Positions 18,590-29,300 are shown, numbered from the stretch's first letter. The stretch: DNA of 64,000 nt from Deltaproteobacteria bacterium ADurb.Bin207 (GCA_002070115.1 MWCO01000013.1:1-64000), one strand, 5' to 3'. A program made the numbers and translations. The notes: generated from the letters alone by a model not told the origin.

Positions 18590-18884
18590 GACCGATCACT
18601 CCTCCGTGTGCTCGCGAGCCATACGCGAGACCGGTGGCCGAGGCGACTCTGCCGGTGTCGAGACTCCGACGGTCAAGCCCGGGCTGTCCCCATGGGACAA
18701 AGGTGGACGTTGATGCCTGGCCGCGTCGGATGCGACCAAGCGATGATTGCGAACCGGCCGATCACCACCCGAGAAAGCGAGGATGATGGCGGCAAAGCCA
18801 CGCTCGCACCGGTTTGCACACAACCTCTTACTACGAAATGCCACCTGAGCAAATACCGTCGTTTCTAGTTTGCCGGCATCGAGA
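18590..18884. other. Leader region of the cDPGS-like gene, no gene recognised
   Basis: This region separates the cDPGS-like gene from the upstream histidine kinase gene and, with the repeat at its end, spans 321 bp. It contains the Shine-Dalgarno for 18589 and must contain the promoter or be part of the kinase operon transcript. A minus-strand frame of 82 codons ends 6 bp before the gene but its composition is not protein-like. Confidence 0.45.
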
Positions 18885-18910
18885 TAATCTGTTGAAATTA
18901 TTAGATAATA
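18885..18910. repeat. 26-bp AT-rich dispersed repeat, copy 2
   Basis: TAATCTGTTGAAATTATTAGATAATA, 24 of 26 bases identical to 14428-14453, abuts the stop codon of the receiver-kinase gene on its 3' side. Both copies sit just downstream of minus-strand genes and share the ATTAT-TAG-ATAAT palindrome. Confidence 0.6.
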
Positions 18911-20044
18911 TCATGATCCGTCGCCGTTGAGGGTGGGGGCGGCGATGAAGGTAACGTGAAACTGGCTTCCTTTTCCTTCCCGGGGCAAGCAGGAGATATA
19001 GCCTCCGTGCGCCTCCACCACGGTGCGGCTGAACGCCAGACCCAAGCCGGTTTGGGGTCCCCCGGCCGCTCGCACTTTCACGATTTCATATTTCTCGAAA
19101 ATTCGTTTGCGCATATGCTCCGGTACCCCAGGACCCTCGTCGAGGACGTCGAGCGCTACCTGCCCCCCTTGCACGCTTACCCGGACCTCGATCAGACTCT
19201 CGGGCGGACTGAACTTGATGCCATTGGTGAGCAAGTTATCCACCACACGACGCAACAACGCGGCGTCGCCCAAGATGACCGCCGCGCCTTGCGGTGCGGG
19301 TTCCAACACGATCCGTTGCTTTCTGGCCTTCGCAACGGGCATGAGCGCATGAATGGTTTCTCGTGTCAGTTCCGATAGATCGACACGAGAAAAAGAAAGG
19401 CTGAGACGTCCCTCTTCTTTGCGCGCGAGCAACAGAATCTCCTCGAGGTAGTTTCCTACTCGTCGCGCTTCTTCCTTGATGAGGGTCAAGTCCCCATCGG
19501 TATCCGCTCGCGCCACGGCCTCATTGGCCAACAACGCCGAGGCGGCGAGTTGGACAGCGGTCACCGGGGACCGCAAGTCATGGACAACCATTCTCACCAA
19601 GTCCTCGCGTTGATTGTTCAACTCTTCGAGCTGATTGGCTTGTTGAACGATAGCCATGTGTTGTTGTCGAATCCGAAGCATCGAACGCACGCGCGCGCGA
19701 AGCTCCAGTCGACGCGCTGGCTTGGTGATGAAGTCATCAGCCCCCGCATCCAATCCTTTCGCTACTTCATTGGGATTATCCAAAGCCGTCAGCATGATAA
19801 TGGGCAGATAGGCTTGCGTATTTCGTTGCCGGATGAGGCGGCATACTTCGAAGCCATCGATTCCTGGCATCATGACATCAAGCAAGATGAGGTCCGGTTC
19901 CTGCTCCTCGACCGAGGAAAGAGCAGCTTCGCCGCCGGCGGCGTGTCGAAACGTGTAGCCTTCCCGGGAAAGAAACGCTTGGGCAACCTGACGAGCAGTC
20001 GCATCATCGTCGACGATAAGCAATAGCGGAGAGTCCGTAGTCAT
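18911..20044 (-). CDS. Receiver-first hybrid histidine kinase
   Basis: 377 residues: receiver domain at 1-125 with phospho-acceptor D56 (LILLDVMMPG), a short coiled coil, HisKA with HDLRSP (about H155), and a HATPase_c domain with NLLTNGIKF, DEGPGVP and TGLGLAF. A kinase controlled by its own N-terminal receiver fits a relay in which the upstream kinase phosphorylates it. Its ATG overlaps the stop of that upstream kinase gene by 4 bp (ATGA), so the two are made together. Confidence 0.92.
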   Translation of the reverse strand: MTTDSPLLLIVDDDATARQVAQAFLSREGYTFRHAAGGEAALSSVEEQEPDLILLDVMMPGIDGFEVCRLIRQRNTQAYLPIIMLTALDNPNEVAKGLDAGADDFITKPARRLELRARVRSMLRIRQQHMAIVQQANQLEELNNQREDLVRMVVHDLRSPVTAVQLAASALLANEAVARADTDGDLTLIKEEARRVGNYLEEILLLARKEEGRLSLSFSRVDLSELTRETIHALMPVAKARKQRIVLEPAPQGAAVILGDAALLRRVVDNLLTNGIKFSPPESLIEVRVSVQGGQVALDVLDEGPGVPEHMRKRIFEKYEIVKVRAAGGPQTGLGLAFSRTVVEAHGGYISCLPREGKGSQFHVTFIAAPTLNGDGS

Positions 20045-22224
20045 TTGTCCTCATCGTCAAGGCAAGTGCCATCGGTTCGTGGATGACGTGGCAGCGTCAC
20101 GGGCTCGATGTCATCGGCTGAATACACATCGACATCCGGTTCCACACGAGGCAGCACAATCGTAAAACGGCTTCCCTGGCCGGGCTCCGAAACCACATCG
20201 ATGTGCCCCTGATGCAATTCAGCGAGGCGTCGCACGAGCGCAAGACCAAGCCCCGTGCCTTCATGCTGTCGCGCCAGAGAGCTATCGATTTGTGTGAATG
20301 GCTCAAAAATTCTGCGTAAATCCGGTGGTGAAATTCCAATGCCCGTATCGCAGACAGAGAAAAAAACACTGTCGTTTTCCATCCAAGCTTCCAATCCCAC
20401 CTGACCTCCGGCGGGCGTGAACTTCACCGCGTTCACGAGCAAGTTGACGAGCATTTGCTTGAGACGACGTTCATCCGCCACCGCCACGGGGCAACGTGGA
20501 TCGACGCGCATCCACGAACCGATCCTTTTATCCAACGCGAGGGGACGGATCATACGCAATGAGACTTGACACACTTCGCTGATACGAATCGGTCGAAGAT
20601 CGAGGGTCAATCGTCCGGCCTCGATTTTGGAAAGATCCAAAATATCATTGATGAGATCGAGCAAGTGATGTCCGCTGTCACGCATCGTTTGCACGATTTG
20701 TTGTTGCTGCTCATCGACGTCTCCGAAGACGCCTTCGAGCAAGGCATCCGCAAGTCCAAGCACGGAATTGAGAGGGGTCCGAAGCTCATGACTCATGTTG
20801 GCGAGAAACTCGTCCTTCATGCGTCCTGCATGTTCGATCTTCGCATAAGCTTCTTTGAGTTGCGCCGTTCTCGCAGCGACCTTTTCTTCCAACTGATCAT
20901 TGAGCGCGCGCAATTTTTCTTGCGCTTCGAGCCGTGACTCGATGTTTCTCGCGAGCACCTGCCAGAGCTGTGGACCAAGCGATGTGCCATGCACTTCGGT
21001 CGGGATCGTATGTTCTGCCGTTCTTCGAAACCGTACCAAAGGCCGATACATCGTTCCTCGCTGCCGCATGATCGATAATGCCTCCACCATGGAAGGCATC
21101 TCGGAAGGCTCGAGCAATTCCGTCATTTCGCGGCCAAGGAGCTGGTCACGAGCAAGTCCGGTCAGTCCCGTAGCGGCAGGGTTCGCATCCACCACGTTGC
21201 GTTTGGCATCGAGCACGAGGATCGCATCCGGGTTGTTGTAAAACACCGCTCGATACCGTTGTTCGCTTTCTCGATAGGCAAACGCCGCCTCTCGCTCCGC
21301 CACCGTGTCGCGCAAGATTGCAACGGTGCCGGTCGATTTGCCATTGCGATCACGTATCGGTGCCACACTCAAGCGAACGGGAATGCGGAACCCATCGCTG
21401 CGCACCACATCCTTGTCATATTCGGAAGGCAAGCCTGAAGAAAGCACTCGCTGCACAATCGTCCGCTCGTATTCTCGGAAATCGGGCGATGACACCACCT
21501 GGTACGATTGCCCCACCGTATCGTCTCGTTGGCGACCCACCAACCGAAGGAAAGCGTCGTTGCAAAGCAACAATTTGCCTTCCGCTGTGGCGTAGTAGAT
21601 GGCGACCGTGGCGCTATCGAATACCGCGCGCAATAGTTCACGCTGGCTCGCAAGGGCTTGTTCGGCATTGATTCGACCAGCGTTGGCCGACAGAGAGCGG
21701 CCAAGCTCGATGAGCATCGCGGTCACTTCCCTGTCGAAACTCCGGGGGTCGTTGGTCGCTACGCACAACACGCCAAGCACGCCGGAATCGCTTTCCACCG
21801 GAACGTATAACGCTGAGGAGCAGGCGAGATGGTCGAGGATCGGATCCCGACGTTGCGGGGGATCATCCGGACGCACGACTGTAGTTTGATGCAGGGATGT
21901 GGACTGGACCCACGCTTGCTCAGGGGAAGCGGCGACAAGAGTCTCGGGGGGCGAATGTTGGAAAGAGCCCGCGACAGCCAGGACATGAAGCAGCCCATCG
22001 TTGCGGAACCGGCCTGCCCAAGCGCCTCGGAAAACGTGCTGTTCAACGATGGCTTGGCATGCGCGACCGAACATATCGGTGACGGATTTGGATTCGCTGA
22101 CGGAGGCGTGGACGGCGGACAGCGCGGAATAGATGGCGGCAAGGCGAGAGCTTCGCGCTTGTGCGCGAGCGAGAGCCAGGGCACGGACGGAACGCTTGAT
22201 GCGAGGTCGCCGCTCGGCGGGCAT
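20041..22224 (-). CDS. GAF-PAS-PAS sensor histidine kinase
   Basis: 727 residues from ATG 22224. An N-terminal GAF domain (about 25-170) is followed by two PAS domains (about 190-300 and 310-430), a coiled coil, HisKA with FLANMSHELRTPLN (about H476), and HATPase_c with NLLVNAVKF, DTGIGI and GTGLGLAL. No membrane segment is visible, so it senses an intracellular signal. A longer frame runs to 22386 but would cross the tRNA gene, which decides the start. It forms a two-gene operon with the receiver-first kinase. Confidence 0.92.
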   Translation of the reverse strand: MPAERRPRIKRSVRALALARAQARSSRLAAIYSALSAVHASVSESKSVTDMFGRACQAIVEQHVFRGAWAGRFRNDGLLHVLAVAGSFQHSPPETLVAASPEQAWVQSTSLHQTTVVRPDDPPQRRDPILDHLACSSALYVPVESDSGVLGVLCVATNDPRSFDREVTAMLIELGRSLSANAGRINAEQALASQRELLRAVFDSATVAIYYATAEGKLLLCNDAFLRLVGRQRDDTVGQSYQVVSSPDFREYERTIVQRVLSSGLPSEYDKDVVRSDGFRIPVRLSVAPIRDRNGKSTGTVAILRDTVAEREAAFAYRESEQRYRAVFYNNPDAILVLDAKRNVVDANPAATGLTGLARDQLLGREMTELLEPSEMPSMVEALSIMRQRGTMYRPLVRFRRTAEHTIPTEVHGTSLGPQLWQVLARNIESRLEAQEKLRALNDQLEEKVAARTAQLKEAYAKIEHAGRMKDEFLANMSHELRTPLNSVLGLADALLEGVFGDVDEQQQQIVQTMRDSGHHLLDLINDILDLSKIEAGRLTLDLRPIRISEVCQVSLRMIRPLALDKRIGSWMRVDPRCPVAVADERRLKQMLVNLLVNAVKFTPAGGQVGLEAWMENDSVFFSVCDTGIGISPPDLRRIFEPFTQIDSSLARQHEGTGLGLALVRRLAELHQGHIDVVSEPGQGSRFTIVLPRVEPDVDVYSADDIEPVTLPRHPRTDGTCLDDEDK

Positions 22225-22304
22225 GGGCCGAGTGTACGGCAGAACGACGAAGGGGCCTAGCGCTCGCCGAAAAGGTTGGGAGGAGAGAAAAATGAAACAA
22301 GCGC

Positions 22305-22332
22305 TTGACAGTGGTGGGTTCGGGAGTAGATT
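22305..22332 (+). promoter_or_regulatory. Sigma-70-type promoter of the initiator tRNA gene
   Basis: TTGACA at 22305-22310 and TAGATT at 22327-22332 are separated by 16 bp and lie just upstream of the tRNA 5' end at 22350. The -35 box is a perfect consensus match and the position suits a stable RNA promoter. Confidence 0.75.
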
Positions 22333-22349
22333 GCCTGCCACTTCATCGA

Positions 22350-22426
<77 letters not shown>

Positions 22427-22449
22427 TCGTTTCCTTGTTGCAGGAGAAG

Positions 22450-22480
22450 CCTCGATTCCCTTTGGAATTCGAGGTTTTTT
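22450..22480 (+). terminator. Rho-independent terminator after tRNA-fMet
   Basis: The arms CCTCGATTCC and GGAATTCGAGG form a stem with one bulged T and a short loop, followed by six T residues at 22475-22480. It sits 23 bp after the tRNA end and would terminate that short transcript. Confidence 0.85.
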
Positions 22481-22796
22481 CGATTTCATCGACGGCTGCG
22501 CAAGACCCTAGCACGGGGAAAGAGGGCGATGCTCCGGCAAATCCGCGGGGCTGTCCACGATACGGAACAGCGCACGCGGTGGGCGCATCGAAACGTCCCG
22601 GCTTTTCTTGTCGGCCGCTACTTGTTGCTCTCGTCTGGCGGTTGCACACCCAGGACCCCAGGTGCCAGCCATGGGCATGGGATAGTAGCGAGTTGGTTCA
22701 TCGTTCCATGAGAATCACTCCCGCCTGCCGTATGCTTTCGGGACATCTTCTTGTCGGGGGGTGTAGATTATTCAGGAGAAAGAAAGAGCGATTGCC
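22481..22796. other. Intergenic stretch before the dipeptidase gene
   Basis: This 316-bp stretch between the tRNA terminator and the dipeptidase start shows no convincing ORF or RNA gene. It should contain the dipeptidase promoter. AGGAGAAAGAAAGAG near 22771-22790 is a purine-rich ribosome-binding region. Confidence 0.5.
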
Positions 22797-23927
22797 GTGA
22801 CACGACACCAATGTCTCATGCCCTTGTACGCGCTGCTGCTCCTGGCATGGCCCGGGTGCTGCCCTCCTGAATTTAAAACGTCACAAGGCGATTCCGCGGC
22901 CGACTCGGCAGTCGATCCCGCGCCGCAAGCGAGCACGGTCACCAGTGTCCCCTCTGCTCCTTTGGAACCTGAGTTTCCTTTTATTACCATGCTCATGCAC
23001 GCCGATACCCCGTACCAATTGATGAAAGGTAAAAACATTGGGAACGAAACGGCCGTACACCTGAGTCTTCCTCGTCTTCGCCAAGGAAAAATCGATGCTT
23101 TTAGCGCCGTGCTTTTTGTAGAATCCGCATCGCAAAACGAGAACACTGCCCTTTATTGCCAACGGGCCACCAAAAAAATCGATGCTCTGCTCGAAGACCA
23201 CTCTGGTCTACTCCGCCTCGCCTTGACCCCCGAAGACTTCAAAACTAACCGATATTCCGGCCATATTTCCGTATTTCGCACCCTCGAAGGCTCTTTCTGC
23301 CTTCGCCATGGGATCTATCGCATCGAGGACCTGTATGCTTCAGGTATACGTATGATCGGCTTGACCTGGGAAAATGACCATGATTTTGCCACAAGTTGGG
23401 TCTACCACGGCCCCATCGGCCTTACGGAACGAGGCAAAAATGCCGTCGTGCGCATGAATCACCTCGGTATCATCGTGGATGTCTCGCATATGAGTGACCG
23501 CGCCATCGACGATGTTTTGGCGATTTCCCAAGCGCCTATTGTGGCTTCCCATTCCAATGCCAGGAGCGTATGCCCTCACCCCCGGAACCTGAATGATGCG
23601 CATATTCGTGCTATTGCCGAAAAAGGGGGACTCATAGGTGTCAATTTTTATCCTCCGCATCTCGTCCAATCTGGAAAGGCGACTCTGGCCCATGTGGTGC
23701 AGCATATTCGATATCTTCGCGATGTGGGCGGCATCGGCTGTGTGGGCTTGGGCTCGGACTTCGATGGCATCTCCAAAGGGCCGTCGGGACTGGAGACCGC
23801 GGCCGAGTTGCCCAGACTTCGCGAGACTTTGCTCGCGGAAGGATTCTCAGAGCCAGAGGTGGCGGCGATTTTTGGAGGCAATTTCCTGCGTCTTTTCAAT
23901 AAGGTGCAGGCTTTGGGCAAGCATTGA
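22797..23927 (+). CDS. Membrane dipeptidase (renal dipeptidase family, peptidase M19), lipoprotein
   Basis: 376 residues from GTG 22797; ATG 22818 is an alternative. The N-terminus is a lipoprotein-type signal (LLLLAWPGCC). The catalytic domain carries the M19 binuclear zinc pattern: HAD near residue 68, DVSHMS, the ASHSNAR motif and GSDFDG. LTWENDH and GLTERGKNAVVRMN are also family landmarks. It hydrolyses dipeptides, including D-amino-acid-containing ones, at the cell envelope. It lies alone downstream of tRNA-fMet and faces the WD40 lipoprotein gene. Confidence 0.9.
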   Translation: MTRHQCLMPLYALLLLAWPGCCPPEFKTSQGDSAADSAVDPAPQASTVTSVPSAPLEPEFPFITMLMHADTPYQLMKGKNIGNETAVHLSLPRLRQGKIDAFSAVLFVESASQNENTALYCQRATKKIDALLEDHSGLLRLALTPEDFKTNRYSGHISVFRTLEGSFCLRHGIYRIEDLYASGIRMIGLTWENDHDFATSWVYHGPIGLTERGKNAVVRMNHLGIIVDVSHMSDRAIDDVLAISQAPIVASHSNARSVCPHPRNLNDAHIRAIAEKGGLIGVNFYPPHLVQSGKATLAHVVQHIRYLRDVGGIGCVGLGSDFDGISKGPSGLETAAELPRLRETLLAEGFSEPEVAAIFGGNFLRLFNKVQALGKH

Positions 23928-24112
23928 TCCCACGATGGTTAGCGCCATAGTATCGTTCGGCGGGAAATCTTGACAACGATGGATGGAAAATCTTCTTTCA
24001 GGACCCGTTCCGGCAACGATAGCCTCCCGGTGGTAATCACCAAAAAGGACCGTGCCGCTCCGCAAGCCTCGAAGGGAAATCTTATGCGGATGTCATTCAG
24101 GTTTCTCTCTTC

Positions 24113-25993
24113 TCATCGGGCTATGAGTTCAATCGTAAAACGTCCCCGACTGTCCGAAAACGGCGCGTCCGCCGGCAAAGGAACCGGGTTGAGGATGTCG
24201 TCCTGACTCAGCGCATACGCCAATACCCCTTGCCATCGGTTTCCCACTTTCCGAAATACGGCATGAAGCGGCTGGGAGAGACATTGCCGGATGCGATCGG
24301 GAGGTTCCGGACGACAAGAGCAACTATCATCAAACAAATAGCACCGGTCCTGACAAGCCATGCACGCAAATGGTCGAACCGCCGTGGAAGCCCCTTCGAA
24401 ACGAACGACAGGCCCATCGTCGAATAACACCCCCCGCATCGGAATGATGTTGCCCTCCAACACCTCCAATAGGACATGACCCGCGGAATCCTTCTGAACG
24501 ATGCAGTCGCGTAGCTTGTAAAGGCTGCCTACCCGACATGCATAATTTCCAGGAACGATAGCCGAGGGGGAGGGGGGACCATCGAGCCGAGCAGGACGGT
24601 GACGAGGTTCAGCACGCAATTCGCCAAAAAGTTTCGCCCGCGCCTCGCGGTCGAGCGCGCTCCAATCAAAAGGCCTTTCCAATCCACCAGCCCCGGCCAT
24701 GGGCTCCACCACCACCAGCGGTTTCCATTGGCCTTGCTGCCATGGGTTTTTCAAAGGTTGTCGTCCAGCAGGGCCGCTCCAAAACCGCACCGTCTGATCC
24801 CCGGACGATGACATCAGCGTGTCGCCATCATCGAGAAAATGAAGGGCATACACGTTGGCGGTGCCCGTATGGGATAGTGTTTTGGTGAGTGTCAGCGAGA
24901 GGCTGTCGAGATCCCAGCTAAATATCCGGACTTTCCCATCGTACGAGGAAACCGCAAGGGCGTCTCCACTGGGAGAAAAACGCACCCGGGCCACGTTATT
25001 GCCAAAACCCGTGTACTTCGTGCGGCGTGTGGGACGTGTGGCATCCAGGAGCACGACTCCTGCCCCTCCCGCGGCCACTGCCTGGCCGTCAGGCGAAAAA
25101 CTCACGTCCGAGGCGAACTCCGGCGCAGGCACCCGCCATAAAATCCGCCCTTCCCGCAGGTCCGCCAGCACCATCGTATTCGAGGGATATAGCGAGAGCA
25201 GCAAATGACGATTATCACGGCTCAGATCGAGTCCTTCCACCCGTTCGGGTAGATTGTATGCGCCGACCCTTTCTAGCTTGTCAGGAGACGTGCGACGGTA
25301 AAAGTACAAGACGGAGGTTTGCGATTTCGTGTCGGAACTGGCTCCCAGCAAGACCGTTTGATCGGGAGACCACCGCATGGTCCAGAGAAAAGCGTCGTCC
25401 AAGCGCTGGGGGGCTCGCGTCGATGTGGCATCATAGAGCCAGAGCCCGTCTTTTCGCCCGGCCAAAAAGCCGTGCAGAGCGCTGCCCTCCGGCCACGGAG
25501 CCATCGCGCTACGCCCGAAATCATCGAGATTTGCCACGGAAACGACGTGTTTCAGCGAGCGTGTCGCTCGATCATACACTTGGACCGTGCCTTCGGTCGT
25601 GCTCATGGCTAACACAAGACGTTGCGTGTCTATGGCTTCTGCGTAGTGAAGGTTTCCCTTGCCAACGTGAAGCCGTCCGGACTCCCTCCAACCCGCGTAA
25701 CGAGCGGGATTGGCAGGCGAAAAGGGGGTTGAAAGAAAAGCATCATCACGAGGAAGAACCAGCCGAATGAACTCGGCCACGGGCTCCCGCGAGGGGCTCG
25801 CTTCAGAGTTTGTGGTGATCAGGTTCGGAGCCGGTGGCTCGAATGCCTGGCCATCGCCCGGCTTCTGGTCGTCCACAGCGCTTGGAGGCTCGCTCGCTTG
25901 CGGCCCGGTGACCTGTGGCCTTGCACAGGCAGCTACAAGAGCCCAGCCAAACACCAAGCTCCAACCCAATCGATAGGCTCGGGAAGTCTTCAT
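24113..25993 (-). CDS. Lipoprotein with WD40-type beta-propeller
   Basis: About 626 residues from ATG 25993; ATG 26014 is an alternative. The signal ends in a lipobox-like LVAAC. A low-complexity linker (about 30-80) leads to a series of WD40-like blades, clearest in VRFSPSGDALAVSSYDGKV, LMSSSGDQTVRFW and VSFSPDGQAVAAGG. The C-terminal 150 residues, rich in cysteine (ACMACQDRCYLFDDSCSCR), form a separate uncharacterised domain. Likely an outer-envelope scaffold or sensor; the ligand is unknown. Its upstream region contains a duplicated AACGTT-centred sequence. Confidence 0.75.
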   Translation of the reverse strand: MKTSRAYRLGWSLVFGWALVAACARPQVTGPQASEPPSAVDDQKPGDGQAFEPPAPNLITTNSEASPSREPVAEFIRLVLPRDDAFLSTPFSPANPARYAGWRESGRLHVGKGNLHYAEAIDTQRLVLAMSTTEGTVQVYDRATRSLKHVVSVANLDDFGRSAMAPWPEGSALHGFLAGRKDGLWLYDATSTRAPQRLDDAFLWTMRWSPDQTVLLGASSDTKSQTSVLYFYRRTSPDKLERVGAYNLPERVEGLDLSRDNRHLLLSLYPSNTMVLADLREGRILWRVPAPEFASDVSFSPDGQAVAAGGAGVVLLDATRPTRRTKYTGFGNNVARVRFSPSGDALAVSSYDGKVRIFSWDLDSLSLTLTKTLSHTGTANVYALHFLDDGDTLMSSSGDQTVRFWSGPAGRQPLKNPWQQGQWKPLVVVEPMAGAGGLERPFDWSALDREARAKLFGELRAEPRHRPARLDGPPSPSAIVPGNYACRVGSLYKLRDCIVQKDSAGHVLLEVLEGNIIPMRGVLFDDGPVVRFEGASTAVRPFACMACQDRCYLFDDSCSCRPEPPDRIRQCLSQPLHAVFRKVGNRWQGVLAYALSQDDILNPVPLPADAPFSDSRGRFTIELIAR

Positions 25994-26131
25994 TCGAAAG
26001 GGAGCATGACGCATTTTGAAGCCGACGTACAGTGGCTTTTTCCTTGTGGTTGAACTGTTCATGGAAACCATTGTCCGAGCCGTACGCAAGCGGTGCCCCG
26101 GACAAGACCACGAGTCGACAGAGAGCATAAG

Positions 26132-26262
26132 CATATAACGTTGTGCCTATATGATGCTTGGCAAAGGCTTTGGAGGGGACAGGACTGATAGAGTCGCAAA
26201 AGAAAGAAACAACGTTTCATGAATGAATCCAAAACCTGAATCTCATAACATATAACGTTGTG
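26132..26262. repeat. Duplicated 14-bp motif with AACGTT core
   Basis: CATATAACGTTGTG occurs identically at 26132-26145 and 26249-26262, and the match extends left (CATAAGCATATAACG against CATAACATATAACG). A third partial copy GATAACGTTG lies near 26288. The spacing and the position upstream of the WD40 lipoprotein gene suggest paired operator sites, but the first copy overlaps the longest possible reading frame of that gene. Confidence 0.55.
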
Positions 26263-26392
26263 TGTACAAAACTATGGATGGGCAGGGGATAACGTTGACG
26301 CCTCGGAGCCCTGAACCATGCGCTCTCGCGGTCGACCAAACCACAAGGAATAGTCCCGGGCCATCACCCTCCGATAATAGGCACTCCTTGCC

Positions 26393-29300
26393 TCACAACA
26401 CCTCAATCACCTCATCGCCCCGAATCACAAGCCTCGACCGCTCTACCATCAACGCCAACGATGCCTCCAAGCGCTCCCTGGCCTGGGCTGTCAACCGCTG
26501 AATTCCAAATACGCCCAGAGTCTGACGGAATAGCTCTTCTTTGAATCCCCCTCCCAGTTTTTTCCCAAGATCCGCCATCGCATTGCCAAGTTCCACAAGC
26601 TCTATCTGATGCAGCGCACGCTTATATTCCGGATCCGGCCGGTAATCTACCCAAGTGGCTTCGTCCATCCCCGCAGGCCAGAAAAAATCCCGCTCCTTTC
26701 GAATATGCTTCTCCACCACCCCAAGCACTTCATCCTTGCGCTTCTTGTGCAATTGCTGAATCCCAAAACTCACCATCAAAAACCTGGCCAAACGCTCCTC
26801 ATGAACCGGCCCCTCTACCTCCAGCATCCGATTCGCCAGTTCTACAACCATCTTCTGCACGCCGTAGGACTCCTGCAACGCATCCAATTGCTCTTTATTC
26901 CCTACCTTCTGCCCAATCGCTTCCTGAAAAGGCGTCTGTCCGAGCAACGACGGCTCCACGGTCGTCTGAATCGCTGGCTGCTCTGGCTTCGATGCAGAAA
27001 AATCCGTCGACATTACAAGGGTTTGAGACCTTTTCTTCTCCACCGCTCTGGCCGGTGGGGCGTGAACCGCCTTCGCCAATCGCGCGATCACCGCTTCCGG
27101 ATCCGCCAGCCACTCGGGCATCCACACCCGCTCCACGACCGGCCATCGCATCATCTTGCCCAACACCAGCGCGGGCATCCCATCCCGATCCGATACCGTC
27201 GAACGCGCATACCAGCTTTCCCCATCGAGAAGCAAAGCAACACACGGCTGCTCCGGTCTTTCCTGCAACGCAAGCTCGATATCCACACGAAAACTCGATA
27301 TTCCCACGTCTTTGCGCACCGCAAGCCCCGCTTGCCCCAAACGCCTCGCCATCTCGTCCCGATGATGGTCCACCAAAGGACGTCGGCTGGCGACCCTCAT
27401 CGCATCCGCCCCCCGCTGCGCCGCGTCGAGATAGGCACGCAAAAGCTGAATCCCCACCGACGATGTCTCCTCCGCCCGAAGCTGCGACGGATCGAACGAA
27501 CTGAAAACAATCACCTGACGACGCGCCCGCGTTACCGCCACATTCAACCGTCGCTCCCCCCCTTGACGATTCAACGGGCCAAATTGCAGCGGCAATACGC
27601 CCTTGTCATTCACACTGAACGCCGTCGAAAAGAGAATCACATCCCGCTCGTCTCCCTGCACGTTCTCGAGGTTTTTCACAAACAACCCCTCGTGCCTGCT
27701 CTCGAGAGCCTCGATGATCCGCTCATCGTCCGTGTCTCGCAATAGCGCCTCGATATGAGCGCGCTGCTGAATGTTGAAGGTGATAATCCCAAGGGAGGGA
27801 CAGGAATCCGGCGAATTATTGAAACGACGCTTCACCTCGTCGACGATCGCCTGCGCTTCGACCGGGTTGGTTCGAAGCAACTTACTCGGCCCCGTGCGGT
27901 AAAATACACCTTGAACACGCCGCAACGACACCCCCAATTCCTCCTCCGGCGACGGAGGCGTGGGAAAGGAACAAAGCCTCCCTTCGTAATAATGCTGATT
28001 CGAAAAGGCAATCAGCCCTTCATCCTGCGAACGATAATGCCACGTGAGCCATTGTTGCTCGACACCAGCCTGGACGCATTCGACAAGGATCGATTCCTCA
28101 TCATCGACCACGTCCTGTTCTTGCTCGCTGTCGTCGGCCTTCCACTCGGTTTGCAAAAAACTGGTGGGCGGCATTTGCTTCGAATCGCCCACCACGACCA
28201 CCGAACGCGCCCGGCCAATGGCACCAATCGCATCCGAGACGCGCACCTGGGAAGCCTCGTCAAAAACGATGATGTCGAATAACGGGCCATCGAGAGAGAA
28301 AAATCGGGATAATGAATCCGGACTGACCAGCACCACGGGCATGGCTTCCGTGATGAGATCTCCGTACTCGCTCATCAGGTCCCGAACACTTTTCCTTCGT
28401 CGTTGCTTGTTCAATTCTCGCTTGAGGGCACCGATGCGACCGGCCTGCGCATTTCCGTCAAAGCTGCGTTTTTCCACAACTTTTCCTGCCATTACCTCAG
28501 CCAGCAGGGCGCGGCTCTTGTCCTGGCTGTCCGTGAAACGCTCGACGCTGCGGTTATGGGCTTGCGCGTTGAAAACCTCGAGACCTGCCGTGCGCGATCT
28601 TTCGCTTCGCGACGCCATCTCGAGCCCGCGCTTCCACGCACGAACCGCGTCGTTCGAAGAAATCGCGCCATCGAGAATCGCCGCCCGGGCGCTCGTCATT
28701 CCCGCCTCAACAAGGGGTGTAAGATGGTCCACCAAAGCAAGCCACTGCGAAAGAGAACCGAGATTGGGGTCATCCATCCGACGGTGCGCGGAGCTGTCGA
28801 GCCACCGACCCACAAACCCCCGTTCCCCGACCCAGGCCTGCATCGCCGCGGGATGAACAACGCCGCCAAGTCTTCCGAGCGCCCACGAAAGGTTTCTTAG
28901 CGCTCCATGATGCTCCGGCGAAAGCCGTGCCCCCGAAGCCAACCACTCCCGAAGCCGCAACGCAAACGCGCCGCCTTGCCCAAGGCGTAACACTAAACGT
29001 TGCATCAACCCAAACCGGTACGACATCGCTTCCCGATGGGCCTGCCGCAACGGAGTCCAACCTGCGCCCAACGACATGGTCGGTATCCGATTCAACTCGG
29101 AAGCGATGGCCATCGACGCGTTCTTCACCGCCCCCAACTGACCGATAAGAACCTCCGCGGCATCCTTGTCGAGATCCGGTGTCTGCATTCCGCAGGCACG
29201 AAGTCTTGCGCAAAGCTGTTGGAGCAAACCCCGTCGGCTGAAAAAACCCGCGTTCCGAATCTCCCCCCCCAAGCCGAGAATCTCCGCCACGGCAGCGTCC

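Noticed and set aside
18596-18844. 82-codon minus-strand frame ending 6 bp before the cDPGS-like gene
   Set aside because: Arg/Pro/Ser-rich with no signal, domain or ribosome-binding site; probably chance.
26609-27745. Plus-strand 378-codon frame opposite the helicase C-terminus
   Set aside because: Arg/Leu/Pro-rich antisense shadow without a domain or ribosome-binding site.
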